NCBI GenBank assembly: GCA_003586115.2
Contig: QVOM02000112.1
Span: 48,518,143 to 48,582,142, forward strand
Reading direction: 5' to 3'
Source of the DNA: Salvator merianae
Taxonomy: Eukaryota > Chordata > Lepidosauria > Squamata > Teiidae
Length of the DNA stretch: 64,000 bases
The translations under genes and the position numbers were made by a program. Below, in pieces: positions 11,739-23,320 of this stretch. How positions within the stretch are numbered: position 1 is the first letter of the stretch; every line of letters begins with the position of its first letter. A model generated the notes under the pieces. That model was not told the origin of the DNA, searched no databases, and was given only the letters and a program-made list of their open reading frames with translations.

Positions 11739-12550
11739 TATTCTTCTTCCATTCAAATTGAAAGCACAATAGTCTCTTCTTTTCTTCCCTGTCCTTATTA
11801 CCCATTGTCTATATCCTTCCAAAGATAACAGTGTGGCATACTGTTGGCTCTTAATATCCTTGTGCTGTGTTGGATATATTCCATTCTGTGCAGCATTTCA
11901 CATTATTGCCATGTTTGTCATTACAGAATAGATCTGCTGTGGAACTGAGGAAACACTGGTTCGTTACTGCAGTTTTCTCCAGTTCAGAAATCAGAATCAC
12001 AACAGTTTCTATTCCTGGTTCCATGGGTTCTTGGCAATGTCACAAGTAGGTACTGGGGGTTAACACATAATGCCACAAATCCTTGCAACATCCTAATCTA
12101 TAAATCCTTTCAGAACTTCCTTATAACAGTTTTCTTTGTAGTGGTGCATGGACAAAAAAAAAATAAAATAAAATTTTAAGAAGCAGGTCTGATATAGATT
12201 GCACCATCCTGATATCATTGCTAGAGCTAATGCTGGAGCCCATGTTGGTGTACCAAAATTTAGATGAAGTTCAGTATTGCATCGTGTATTAAGAAAATCA
12301 TTAAGGATATGTGTTTGATACTCACAAATAGCAAACTCATATACTTGCAACTTACTTCTGGAAAGCAGATGTTTTCTGCTGTAATTTCACCCCCTAAAAC
12401 TTTTGATTTCCATCTCCTTCAGTCTTGACAAATTTACTCAATAATTTTCCAAGAACACAAGACTTTCAGATAACAAGGGATGACCACATTTTATTCAATA
12501 GGAAAAAAAGGACCTGCCTTGGCCTTCCAACAGCTGACATGTATTCAGAC

Positions 12551-13022
12551 CCCATTTTCACATGGCATAGGCTATCCTGCACTGCACTATCCTACACGAG
12601 ATAGCCCAGCCCACACTGAGCCACAGTAGCTCTAGTGAAGGCTAAGGCTGTCTGAACAGCTGGTGGTCTATGCCAGCCTAGCTTTGTTCCTGGCCTTTGG
12701 AGTTTCTGGAAGGGCCCATTTCAATGTGCACCAACTTGTGCTGCCACTTCTGGCAGTGCTTCTTTGTGTACCACCAAAATGGGTCTCCCATTGCATTCCG
12801 ACCTGTGGAGGTATGCCCTCCATACACCTCTGTAGTTTGGGATACAGAGCCTAGTCTGATTGTTGAGGTCTACTAGGGCATTTTAGCCACGTCCCTATCT
12901 TCCATCCAATGTGGATGAAATATATTAGGAGAGGGCTTGACCTTCCTATCCTATGCTAGCATGTGGAGGGGAGTTCCCTCGACCCCTTTTTAAACTGGAC
13001 CACCAGCGAGTATGGAAAATGC
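12551..13022. mobile_element. Harbinger-like MITE, same subfamily as 11.2 kb
   Basis: The interior TTTGTTCCTGGCCTTTGGAG, the ACCACCAAAATGGGTCTCCC block and the GCTAGCATGTGGAGGGGAG block line up in order with the element at 11221-11738. The ends are degraded: CCCCATTTTCACATGG on the left and about GTATGGAAAATGCT on the right. No target duplication is recognisable, so the boundaries are estimates. Confidence 0.5.
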
Positions 13023-15100
13023 TAGAGTTCAAAGATCCAGTTTTGTCATATGACTGGACCTTTGCCCAGCACAACACTGTAACTTGGTATCCCTTCATGT
13101 TCCAGCCCAACCATTTAAAAAGGAATACCTTGCCGTATTCTCAGACCAGTTTATCAGTACATTGAAAATGTTCTCACATACAAACCTTCCATGCGCCCAA
13201 TAGTTTTCACTATTGACGTAGATCCAGTTGAGCACAAAACCACCCCGAGCATCTTGAGAATAATTAATCTGAAAAATTAATAAGCAGTATGGACAAGTGA
13301 AATGATAATTACATTGGTCTGATAATGTCTCATACTTTATATACTTTTTAAGTTAGGGATGCTGCTTTTTATTGTATTATTATTGTAAGAAGACTTTCTT
13401 TGTGTTCCTTTCTTCTGTCAGAGGCTGCACCCACACCTTGGCAGCAGAGGCCAAGTTGAGACGTTGATGCTTTCTCCTGCTTGCAGGGCAGGACACGTAC
13501 TAACAAAATGGCCTCACCTTACACTTTTCTGTTTTTGGAGAAAAAGACCCCAGAAATAGGCCTTTGCCAGCATGACACCTGCATCATACAGGTTCTATAG
13601 GACACACTTTTCGCCCCTGTTTGTCCAAACAACAACAGCCAAAGTATGCTGAATGACAGGGGTGCTGTCAGGGTGCTTTTTAGGGTTCTGAAGGATATGC
13701 TGAGGGCACTAGAAGGTCCTTCTGTGCCCTTCTCTGAGTGATCTACATTGGTAGGTGCCCTGGGCACTTTACCACCATGTCTTCAAGTCTTTCTGAGGGT
13801 CCATGTCACTGTAGACATGAATGCTTCCAGTTTAATAGTTTTATAGCACAGGATACTAATGAAGGATCTGTCTGAAACTTCATCCATGTAAGCAGAGAGC
13901 TGCTTCTACGTTGTTGATAGAAGAAGCCCAGCCATACTTCCAAGGTTCCAGACAGACTGCTCAAGCCATAAAGTATTCCAAACTTTACCTGCAGACAATG
14001 GAAGTGTAGCTGAAGCCCAAGTGTTTGAGTCAACGTCGGGATGATGCACAGTGCTGTACACTAGCCTGCAGTTGTCTCTTTAGAAGGGGCACCCTAAGAA
14101 TGGCATTCCTGACTTTCAGGTCAATGTACCCTTCCAGACCTTATGGAAGGAGATGACCACTTATGGATTGCAGCCATTTGTCTGCTCCAGTCACAAGCAA
14201 CCTCAGCTTGCCTTTTTAGCTGTGTGTAGATGCAACCTAGGGCAGGACTTAGGCTTCATCCAGCAGGCCTCCCACCTTGGGGCAGGAGGGGTGGGAACTG
14301 CCACAGGGGCAACTGAACATTAGCCACAAATAGAATCCTGCTGTAAGCACAATGTCTGTTCTAAGTAATGATGATTTTACTTGGACTCACTTTGGAGGAC
14401 CAATCTTTATGTAGTGGTTATAAATGGAAATCTTTTCCATTTAGTCTTCACCTGCCCCCTCCATGCATCCACACAGGGAAGAAGAGACAGCTCCACCAGC
14501 AAGAGTGACATCAGTGTGCTTTCTATTAATTTACTGGGAGATTGCTCTTACCATGGGCTGTGGAGACCCAGGTTCGGATGGAGCCAAAAAATTTGGATGT
14601 CCTACCCTCTGGTTGTCCTGGAAATGTCACTCAAAGGTTGGTGTAGATGCAGCTCTATATGTATTTAAACAATTGCTTTAAAAAAAGAGTATTCTACTTG
14701 CATATTGGAAAATAATCAGTGTCATGAAATAAGACCACTATGACCTGAATGAGTAATTAAAATTGTTCAAGTGTTAATTGTGGTTTTGGCAGAGTGCAAA
14801 TCCTACTCCTATTAGCTAACGTCTACAGAGATGTGAAAGCTGTTTTATGAAAAATATATACTAGAAGCTCATATAGCATATGTCATACAGTGTATTTTTG
14901 CTAATACAAATTTCACTAATTGCAACCATATATCATATTAGGTGATCTTTTTATTATTATTATTATTATTTTTGTGCTATTGAGCATTTTGACACCAGCT
15001 TCCTAAGGTCCACCTGTAGCATGCTGGGACCTTCACCCTGATTCAGCACCCACGTTCCCACTTTCCTTGTGTAGTAAGAAAAATGCTTGTCTGAGTTCTC
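13023..15100. other. unassigned stretch with (TTA)n
   Basis: It contains a (TTA)n run near 14950-14972 and otherwise no recognised feature. Frames reach 95 codons (14381-14668) without a recognisable product. Confidence 0.4.
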
Positions 15101-15119
15101 AGTGTGGATTTGTGGATTT

Positions 15120-15290
15120 GGTAGAATTCAAAGACGTAGATGTGTTAGTCTGGATCAGTATTGCAAGGGATTCCAGTAGATCTTCACTCCATGCATCTGA
15201 TGAAGTAGGCTTAGTTTACAAAGCTCATGGTACCAAATTCTTTTTCTTTGTTAGTCTCTAAGGTGCTACTAGACTCCCTTTCTATTTGTG
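15120..15290 (+). mobile_element. conserved amniote-type interspersed repeat
   Basis: It contains GTAGATGTGTTAGTCTGGAT, then CATCTGATGAAGTAGGCTT, AAAGCTCATGGTACC and TTAGTCTCTAAGGTGCTACT in close order. These blocks are typical of a very widespread amniote repeat whose copies carry the same sentence-like order of motifs. I cannot name the family with certainty and saw no target duplication. Confidence 0.5.
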
Positions 15291-15884
15291 CATTTGGGTG
15301 AGTTTTGACTGGGTTTTGGTGGACTTGATGCTTGTGATTGCTTTTGTGTTCCTTTGTGTACTTTTGAGTATGGTCTGAGGGGGGTGTAGAGTGGAGCGGA
15401 TCATTAGTGTATGCACTTTTGGAAGGTGGGACAGGGCGTTTTGTTGAATTCTAATTGCCTGTATGTCTTTGTGAGTGATTCTGTTTGTGTACTGTAGTGT
15501 AACTGAGTTGGTGATTGAGTGATTGAGTTCCTGAGTGAGTGCAGAGTGCTTTATTTGTGAATGCATGTAAAGTGTTTTTGGTGTATGTTTGTATATGTAT
15601 GCCAGTGTGTGCCTTTTTGTGCTGTATGTAAAAATGTTTTGTGCACAATTTTTACCATGTACATCTTTTCCCCCCCCTATGCACAGCATTTCCCATCCCT
15701 TTCCCTTCACAACAGTTTTCCTGCTGAAGCAGAGGTGAGCTTGATGCTTGTGATTGCTTTTGTGTTGCTTTGTGGTTTTTTTCTGGAAAAGCATGCTGAC
15801 ATCAAGGAGACTTCTGCAAAGGCAAAGACAAAAAGGAGGAGGCTTCCCTCTCCCTTGAGGACAAAAGCAGTGTCTTGAACACAC
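15282..15884 (-). other. GT-rich tract with long chance frame
   Basis: The plus strand is dominated by TTTGTG, TGTGTG and GTATG words. This removes stop codons from the complement and leaves a 200-codon minus-strand frame rich in His, Thr, Lys and Ser. A 27-bp identical direct repeat begins at 15324 and again at 15740 (starting CTTGATGCTTGTGATTGC). I see no domain, signal peptide or splice context, and I do not think the frame is a gene. Confidence 0.55.
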
Positions 15885-15899
15885 TCAAAGGCACACACA

Positions 15900-16843
15900 A
15901 GTAAGAGTTTCCTTCTCTGCTGCTGAGAGACCCCATGGCAGCTTCATGAGAAAAGTCATTTCTTGCAGTCCCAGGGCTCCACTGACATTCCATTCTACTC
16001 ACACACTATAGTTCAGAAGACTTCAAAGGTAGGAGACAGTGTTTTTCCTACTGGATTTGGAACTGAATCCTTAGTTGGGATATGTCTTAGTGTGGGGGAT
16101 GCTGGCATCAGTGTGTTTCAACATTGCAGTCTGTGGAAAATCCATGGTGTGTGAGCGGTACCTACAAATGTGGACTGAGGTCACTCTCTCCTTTTTTAAA
16201 TCACAGGTAACCCTGTCCCTTTAAGCTGTTTTCAATGCCAGTTTACAAGAGCAACATTTGGGCTGATGCTGTGCACTTCTGTTAGGCTGCGTCTCCATCA
16301 GTGTGGGTGGGAGATAACTAGAGGTGAAGCTGGCTCAGGTGCAGCCTGAATATTCTGACAGGCCATTTTCATAGTCACCGGCTTGGCCAATCTGAGGGGT
16401 GGTGGTACCTGTGCACAGAACCCAACTTTCTGGTCTCCTTGCAAGCTGGTGGTGCCAGGCAAGCACTGGCGACCCTGTTAATTTGGCTCACAGTGGTTCC
16501 AGTTTCAACCCCACATGCAGGCAGGTCCTTGCTTTGTGGACAAGGCATCCTTCCTCAGGGCAGCAATGCAGGTCTCTAGCCACATTGAAGTGGAGAAATA
16601 TCCTTGGGGGGAAGCCATGGAGATGTGGCAATGTGGCTTTAGTTTTCACTACAGCAACTAGACTTCCATCTCTTCCCAGATTGCACTGCCTTCAAGAATT
16701 TATAGTGAAGGGACCTTTAGGCATGCAAGTGAAGCTCCTTTAACACAGGCCTTTTTGCTGTTTGGTTGAAGGCTAAGGAACAAAGCTGCTCTTCCTGTTC
16801 TCTGGTCACAAGGTGAGTAACCCAGAAGAATTAACATGTTAAG
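15900..16843. other. unassigned non-coding stretch
   Basis: A 114-codon plus-strand frame at 16399-16743 is unrecognised. A 22-bp motif here (16499-16520) recurs exactly at 18140-18161. Confidence 0.4.
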
Positions 16844-16854
16844 AAAACATTCCA

Positions 16855-17206
16855 TGTATACCAACAGTGGATGATTGGTTGGTCAAAATGATGGACCTTG
16901 CTGAGATGGACAAATTGACTAACTTACTGAGAAATAAGACAGTTGATAGGTTTTATAAAAACTGGAAACTCTTTATTGACTTTCTGCAAGAATTGGAAAG
17001 TGGACTTGTGATTGCTGGATTTGAAGAATGAAGAGGAAAGAAGAAAATTGGTAGAGAAAACAACTGAAAGTGATCAGGAGGGGCAAGAAACATGAAATAT
17101 AGAAGAAACTTTGGAAGAAGGAGGAAGTAAGTAGTAAAAAATGTTACTGTATGAATTGTTGAACTTAATGTAAATTTTATATGTCTTAAATAAATAAAAA
17201 GAAAAC
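16855..17206 (+). mobile_element. L1 LINE 3' end with target duplication
   Basis: The plus strand encodes the C-terminal end of an L1 ORF2 protein (TVDDWLVKMMDLAEMDKLT, then NKTVDRFYKNWKLFIDFL, then a stop near 17029), followed by an A-rich untranslated region ending TAAATAAATAAAAAGAAAAC. The 11-bp AAAACATTCCA occurs at 16844-16854 and again at 17207-17217, directly flanking it, as expected of a target-primed insertion (the A run blurs the edge). It is severely 5' truncated. Confidence 0.8.
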
Positions 17207-17569
17207 AAAACATTCCAAGTTACAATCAAGAGAAATCGGCAGGAAAAAGTGGTTCCTACTCTGTTAGGTTTCCTTCATCCATAATTAGTCTTTGGGGTAA
17301 CACTAACAGTGGCAGCTTAAATGGAACAGGAGAGGTGAAGAAGAAGGAGATGATTCTTGTAGCAGAAAAGAGTGAGACTGCTAAAGATAAAAAATATTCA
17401 TTGGAATGAAGCAACTGGAGATGAACATTGGCCATAGCCATGCATGGCTGGGATGGATCTGTCTCTGTGGCATCTGCTTTCACACACCAATGTCCAGCAT
17501 GTGGTTGGGCTCTTTTGAGGTCCTGCTGGTGGCAGCTGCATATCACTGGCAAGTTACAGTTTTTTTAAA

Positions 17570-17930
17570 AATAATTTTTATTTTATTGAATATAATAAGG
17601 ATATATCAAATGATCCTTAATATTACCTACACTTCATCATATTCAGTTATTACTATATTCTAACCCACCCCTCTCCACCCTAACCATGGTCAGCTGAAAA
17701 CATAATTTCCAATTTAAACGGACAACCATTTATTAATATTTAATATTTCAGTCCTCAATGCAATTGGTGCTTCTGGTCTGTTTATATATTCTAAAAGCTC
17801 TTTCCAATCCTTTTTTACTTTAAATGAACCTTGGATCCCCATATATGTAAGAAGGTGTTGTTTGGAAAGGTCGAATTTATACTGATCAAATACATAATGA
17901 AACTGGCAAAACAAACATGCAAATTTCATT
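17570..17930 (-). mobile_element. L1 LINE 3' end
   Basis: The left edge is a T-rich run matching an inverted L1 tail. The minus strand carries a 71-codon frame at 17714-17929 (FHYVFDQYKFDLSKQHLLTY, then GSFKVKKDWKELLEYINRPE) resembling the C-terminal tail of lizard-type L1 ORF2. Directly to the right is CGTGCACATCCCTA (17932-17945), the terminal motif of another MITE family in this window. No clear target duplication was found. Confidence 0.6.
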
Positions 17931-18476
17931 CGTGCACATCCCTATTATACCCTTCCAGGGAAGGCATCTAATGATGAATTTGAACGCTTTGCTGGAGCAG
18001 CAACTTTGTCAAGGAAAGTCTCTTGCTGTCCTACACGGAGATACAAAGGTTAAGTTTCTTCTCAAAGGCAACCTTCCCAACAAGCAGAGACACGGCTTCA
18101 ACGGATCACCAGACGATGGAGGCTGACTCCAAAGTCACTCCAGTTTCAACCCCACATGCAGTCCGGTCCTGTAATTCTAATCCCACCACCCCAAAAGCCA
18201 TGCCTTTTTAGCAACTTTGAAGAGGAAGACAGCTAGAATTTTTCAGACATAGCTGTTAAGAAAGGTAATCCAACATTCTCTCTGTGTTTTGCCTCTGATA
18301 TGGAATCCGTGAAGCTGGAACATGCTGTAAGGAATGGTCACCTGTAAGTTTTGCCTTCCGGTCTGAGCATTTCCCTCTTCACTCTCTGGCCTCAGTAGCA
18401 CATTATCCTTTCCCCTCTGACTAGGAAGTCTTCCCCTCTCAAGGCTAGCCAGAAGAGAGAGGAAAGTGATTCTACA

Positions 18477-18926
18477 ATGCATCTGACTTTTCTACCATTT
18501 TTCATGCCTCAGAAGAGCTATTATGTGGCTGGTGCCCAGAAAAGTTTCTTAGAATTCCACACGGGCGAACAGGTTGGAGACCCTTGCTCAATGCAGCCTA
18601 GAAGCAAGCTGCCTCATCAGAAAAGAAGAAAAAGGCAAATGAGAAAGAGATCAGCTGAGAACAAGAGAAAATTCTTCCTTGTATTATCCAGCCTTTGTAA
18701 TAAAACACAGGTTTATTTGAAGTTTCTTTATGATATAAAGCACACACTGGGAACATGGAGTCTTCAACTGTGTTTTGTCTTTCATGCTGCTGTGTGGTTC
18801 TTCAAGAACTTTTCTCTTACACAAAAAAACCTAGGCTGTGCTCAGAGATTCGTTTCCCTTCCCCGGTGGGAGGAGAGAAATCAGAGAAACCCTGGAACAA
18901 ACAACCAGATTCTAAAGCTATCATAA
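18477..18926 (+). other. 149-codon open frame, unrecognised
   Basis: One of the longest frames outside recognised repeats and low-complexity tracts. The translation has a basic cluster near residues 43-65 (KLPHQKRRKRQMRKRSAENK) and hydrophobic stretches after residue 90. I recognise no domain. It starts at the first ATG after a stop with no promoter, Kozak-like context or splice evidence, so chance is the default explanation. Confidence 0.15.
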
Positions 18927-19601
18927 AGTATTTTGCATCACTTATCAGCTGAAGCTTTTATTACTTGATTCACATAAAAAAAATTATCCTGTCCTAATGC
19001 TTTGATGCACTGCACAGGCAGCTTACGACTATTAAAATCACAACATCATTAAATAACAATACCAGTACTATGAATATAGCAAAGGTAGGCATAGCAAATA
19101 AAACACAATCTTTAAAACCGTCATCTACCTGACAAATCAAGAGCCTGTCAAAAAATTTGATTTGGTCTACTGGATCTAAGGTTTATGAGGTGTGTGTGTG
19201 TGTGTGTGTATAGTCACAAAGGACAGTTATTCCAGCCTTCTAGGATAAATATTCTGTAATAGCTACCCAAAATGCACCAGTTCTACGGGACATGGTGGGC
19301 TGTCCCATCTCAGTAAACATAACCCACCCCAAACTGGGAGAGGTTGCTGAGGCACCTGTTAAGAACTGGCGACCTTGCATCAGCTATCTACAGATATCTA
19401 GGAAGAAAGAACTACCATTGGCAGGTTTTGAAGAATGATGGGTGACAAAGGCACAGGAGCACTAAAAGAATACACAAGAGGAGCGGAAGGTTAAAGATAC
19501 CAATCAATCATTCAGAAGAAGATTAGAAGTCATCAGTTAGCAGTAAAGTATAAATTGTACCAATTGGTGTTTTTTGAATAACTTTATGTAATAAGTGGTT
19601 A

Positions 19602-19628
19602 TCTCTCTCTCTCTCTCTCTCTCTCCCT

Positions 19629-19668
<40 letters not shown>

Positions 19669-19687
19669 ATGTATGTATGTATGTATT
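19602..19687. repeat. compound (CT)n(CA)n(GTAT)n microsatellite
   Basis: About 28 bp of CT, then about 37 bp of CA, then five GTAT units, all contiguous. This compound organisation is common in vertebrate intergenic DNA. Confidence 0.95.
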
Positions 19688-20531
19688 TAAAAAAGAAGAA
19701 GTAGTGACGAGGCCATCAAGCATCAGTCACCATTTTCACTCTCAGGCCAGAAATATGACTTGGAACTTAGTGGACTACTTTCAGTTTGCTGGAGGACTCA
19801 CCAATGTGGAAATGACACAGCTCTGGGAGGGGATCCTCTCTTTGCTGCATTCCAACTATCTTGCTGGGCCAAATGGCGTTTGTACACTGTGTTGCTCACC
19901 CCAATGGCCAGACCAATGCCTCCTGCCCTAGGAGTTGGCCCTTTTTGTGAGCCATGCAGCTGCGTCCATGAATACTCATTTCTTGCAGTTTTCAACCATT
20001 AGCAGCTAATTTAGATTGCTTCCATTTGAGCACTGCCAGCTACTGCTGGCCTGGAAATTTCTTGTGGGTTTATCTGCTGATGCTCCAAACCCTTTCCTGG
20101 CTCCAGCTGAGCTGAAAAAGTATCTTCTAGGCCTGGTGAAATCATAGACTGTGCCATGTGTGTTCTTGGAGAGAAGACTGTTTTCAGGATGCTTTGGGCT
20201 ATGTTGAAAAAAAGAAAACAAAATTCTGAACCCAGGTTTTCCTGCATAGCAATATAACTTACTATGCCTGGCATTTGCTTCCAGCTTTGTCCCTGATAAA
20301 AATACTCACAGTGCAAGTGCACGGTTGAAATCTGGACAAAAATACCTTGCAAGCACAGGGGCATGTACTTGCACAGTTTCAGGTATTTCACCATCAGAAA
20401 CATTCTGAGAGCAAGTGCCAGAAGGTTAAATGCTCAGGCTTGCTGTAGGATTTTTCAATGAAAGGCAATTGTGGGATCTAAACAACCTGCATTTCCTCTC
20501 ACCATTGGAGGCAGCCTCAATCTTTGTTTAA

Positions 20532-20920
20532 TGGTGTTTTTGCACTTATGTTAGTAGAACGTACTAATTAGCTGGCTTCGGGCTGGCCAGGATCAGGCAC
20601 GGTGATGAGTATTCGCACTTGTCAGCAATGGAACAGTTTGCGAGCTGACCAGCAGGGGGAGCAGTGTGAATGTGAATCCACTCATTAGGGAGCTGTTTCC
20701 GAAGCCAGAGCAGCTGTTTTTGAAGCACCTCCCGTGTTCTACACCTGACTGCACAAGTCAGCTTCCAGACTGCAATTTAGTTCACCAGTGCTACTCAGCT
20801 TCAGGTGAGCATCAGGTGGCCTTCAGTGAGCTTCAAGGCAGCTGACTCCATTTGCAGGTGCGAACGCACCTTACTAGTGAGTGGACAGGAACGTTCCTCT
20901 CTCAAAGTGCGAACAGGGCC
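20532..20920. mobile_element. Harbinger-like MITE, GTTC-type ends, copy B
   Basis: The right terminus AAAGTGCGAACAGGGCC is intact and the left terminus TGGTGTTTTTGCACTTA matches it at about 9 of 17 positions. TAA flanks both sides (20529-20531 and 20921-20923). The R4 reading frame around it resumes when the element and one TAA copy are ignored, which independently confirms both boundaries. The interior is the same as copy A at 2453-2986. It is 389 bp and non-coding. Confidence 0.85.
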
Positions 20921-22397
20921 TAAGTGGCATTTGTGTGAATGGCTTGTTCCAGTGCTACCAATATAATCCCTTCTACCTTTCCAGTATCCCTTTTTAAAGC
21001 CATTGCCACTTTTTTGCACTATCAATTTCTGTTGGTTGGTATTGAAGTACTGGTTGTGAAGTGATTTATTTTTCCACTTATCTCTTTGGGTTTTCAGTGG
21101 CTCCTTTTTCTAAGTCTCCTTTGTTCCACTAGTCTTTAGTAAGTTTTCTGTATTAACTTCCTTTAACAGGTCTTTGGTATATTCTGCTAATCCTATTTTT
21201 TTCTTCCTCAACTCTTTGTTTGACCTGCAACATTCCCCATCCACCTTCACTTCAGGAGTGATACAGAGCACCACAAAGATGCAGAGCATGATTTATGATC
21301 ATCTCCCTATCCAGGGCATCTAGCCCTGCTTGTGTCTACAACTTGTGTACTGTATCTGAGGACTGGGATAACTCAGGTATTAATGGCTTTGATGGTGTCA
21401 CCACCGTTCAATTTGGCTTTAAGGATCTTTCTGACTGTTCAGATATATCCCTTGCTGAACCTAATTTTAACTTGTCTATGCTTGATGTTATCAGCTTGAA
21501 GGGTACCTAGGTACCTATAAACCTTCTTCTTCTTTTGTAAATTAAACTATGTAATTCACAGAAATGCTAAACTTTGTCTTTTCCATTTGGCAGTTTAATT
21601 CTTTGTTTGCCATTTTCCCTCAATTAATGGCCACTATTGTACATTTGTCTCATCCAAATTCCATCGCAATATCATTGCTATATATTCCGACTGTATTAAT
21701 CAGTGATTCTGCTCCACATGCTGACTTTCCATGCTCTTTCAACTTATCCATAGAAAGAAGATGTGAGTGTTTTGGTAATATATTGGAAGCCAGTTTTCTT
21801 AAAACTCACTGACAGCAGTATCAGATATATAGTGAATAGCAATGATGGAATTGAGTCACCCTGAAATATGCAGACCTGGCCGATCTCACCACTATCAGCT
21901 TAGTCTTTTATATTTTCATTGCTTTTGTATTAGATATTTTGATTTTGTCACTCACTCCTGCCATCTCTAATGCTTTTTTGTAATTGAAGCATCATATAAG
22001 TTGGTCTTCCTTCATTTACAATTCTTTAGACTCATTTTATCTATTAGCAGCTGATCTTATGTGCCCCTCATTTTGTGCTAGTTTCCTCTCTGTTTTGCAG
22101 ATATCAGACTGCAGTCTGCATTCAATATAATTCCTGTGAGAAGCTTAAACATTGCTGGAAGGGAGGTTATTGACTGGTACTTGCTCGGTATTGCACTTTT
22201 TTATGTATATGAGATATGTTTCGCCAGTTGTTATTCATTCATTATTTTTGTACCATTGCATAAATTTGCTGGGCTTTCTTTTATGCAGAATGGGGAAGTG
22301 GTTGAGGAAGAAATTGTGTAGTTTATCTTTCCCCCATGCTGCCCAGTTATTTATCCTCTTAAAGTCTTTCTCTATTAATCCTGGCATTATTATTAGG

Positions 22398-22608
22398 CAG
22401 CGGTGGCCGGTGGCTTTAAGCCCAGGTGTTCGGGCCCCGCACAAAGTGTGCCATGGCTATTCGTGGGGCCTCTAGGCCTCTGCACTGCCTCAACAGGTCA
22501 CTAGGTGACCTGCTGAAGCAGTACAGACACCTGGAAGCCTGACGAACAGCCATGGCGTGCTTCGTGTGGGGCCCGAACACCCAGGCTTAAAACTGCTGGC
22601 CACCACTG
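22398..22608. mobile_element. palindromic hAT-like MITE, copy 1
   Basis: A 211-bp near-perfect inverted repeat starting CAGCGGTGGCCGGTGGCTTT and ending CTGGCCACCACTG. The flanks TTATTAGG (22390-22397) and TTACTAGG (22609-22616) match at 7 of 8 bases. CAG ends and an 8-bp duplication are hallmarks of hAT transposition. It interrupts the R4-like element. No coding capacity; the transcript would fold into one long hairpin. Confidence 0.85.
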
Positions 22609-22638
22609 TTACTAGGTCTTCCAAACAGCTTCTACTTA

Positions 22639-23163
22639 GGACCTTTCTGCACTTATCTTGCCTTATTCCAGTCCAGTAGGTTTGGTCCAGAACATTAGAA
22701 ACTGCAGTCTGGAACAGTGCCATCTGCATGATGGTGTTGGTCCAGACCAGCCCCTGCACCAGCCCCAAAGCTTACACAAGCTTCAGGGCCAGGTTCCAGA
22801 GGTTCTGAAGGACTAGGAACAAAAGTTCCTAACTTTGGTTCCCAGGGAATCCATTTTGGTGGCATGCTTTGGTACACTGCCAAAATAGGTCCCAAGGTAA
22901 TCAAGAAAATGGAGGCATGGTTTCTGTATGCTTCTGTGATTCATACCGGCCCAAGCTGGTACACATTTAGATTGGTTTAATCAGATTTACTAGTGATCCA
23001 GCTCAAGAGCCTCTTTTTCTGGATCATGCTTCATCTAATGCAGGTAGAGCATACCAGTGGTGGGTGGGGCCTCATAGATCCACATTAGCATGTGGACCAA
23101 TGATATCCTGAAGAGGACTACAAGGGATCAAAATCCAGATTAAAGGTAAGTGCCCATAGGCCC
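22639..23163. mobile_element. Harbinger-like MITE with TTA duplication
   Basis: The left terminus GGACCTTTCTGCACTTATCT and the right terminus GGTAAGTGCCCATAGGCCC are inverted repeats flanked by TTA on both sides (22636-22638, 23164-23166). The interior carries AAGCTTACACAAGCTTCAGG and ACTAGGAACAAAAGTTCCTA. Joining the flanks keeps an R4-like peptide going (EAQL then SRSCLED), so it appears to have inserted into the R4-like element. It is 525 bp. Confidence 0.85.
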
Positions 23164-23269
23164 TTAATTGAGCTTCCATTCCTTTAATCCATATTGTATT
23201 TCTTTGGTTTGTTCTACAGGTTTTTCCAAAACCTAAGTTTCTTGTTTTTGGTACAGTGTAGTCCACATT

Positions 23270-23320
23270 TTCCTCCTCCTCCTCCTCCTCCTCCTCCTCC
23301 TCCTCCTCCTCCTCCTCCTC
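23270..23320. repeat. (TCC)n microsatellite
   Basis: About 17 uninterrupted TCC triplets, responsible for a poly-Glu minus-strand frame. Confidence 0.95.

Larger units (their letters stand above)
17931..20400. other. unassigned stretch between L1 and R4
   Basis: It contains a 149-codon plus-strand frame (18477-18926), a (TG)n run (19190-19210) and a compound microsatellite (19602-19687). No other recognised feature. Confidence 0.4.
20400..23262 (-). mobile_element. R4/Dong-like LINE, disrupted by three DNA elements
   Basis: Minus-strand peptides in the correct order match an R4/Dong-clade polymerase. The order is FKRINNWAAWGKDKLHNFF (about 22290-22370), the decayed catalytic block with LSMDKLKEHGKSA (about 21690-21760), INTVGIYSNDIAMEFG, then the fragment with MPWIGR (about 21280-21330), and finally LVALEQAIHTNAT and TKIEAASNGERKCRLF on either side of the insertion at 20532-20920. 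Stops and frameshifts are frequent, so it is inactive. Three TIR elements sit inside it (20532-20920, 22398-22608, 22639-23163). The segment right of 23163 is assigned by continuity of a basic amphipathic segment (IWIKGMEAQL) and is less certain. Confidence 0.75.

Noticed and set aside
16286..16347. Short MITE beginning GGCTGCGTCTCC after TTA
   Set aside because: The putative right end GTGCAGCC is followed by TGA, and the arms do not match beyond six or seven bases.
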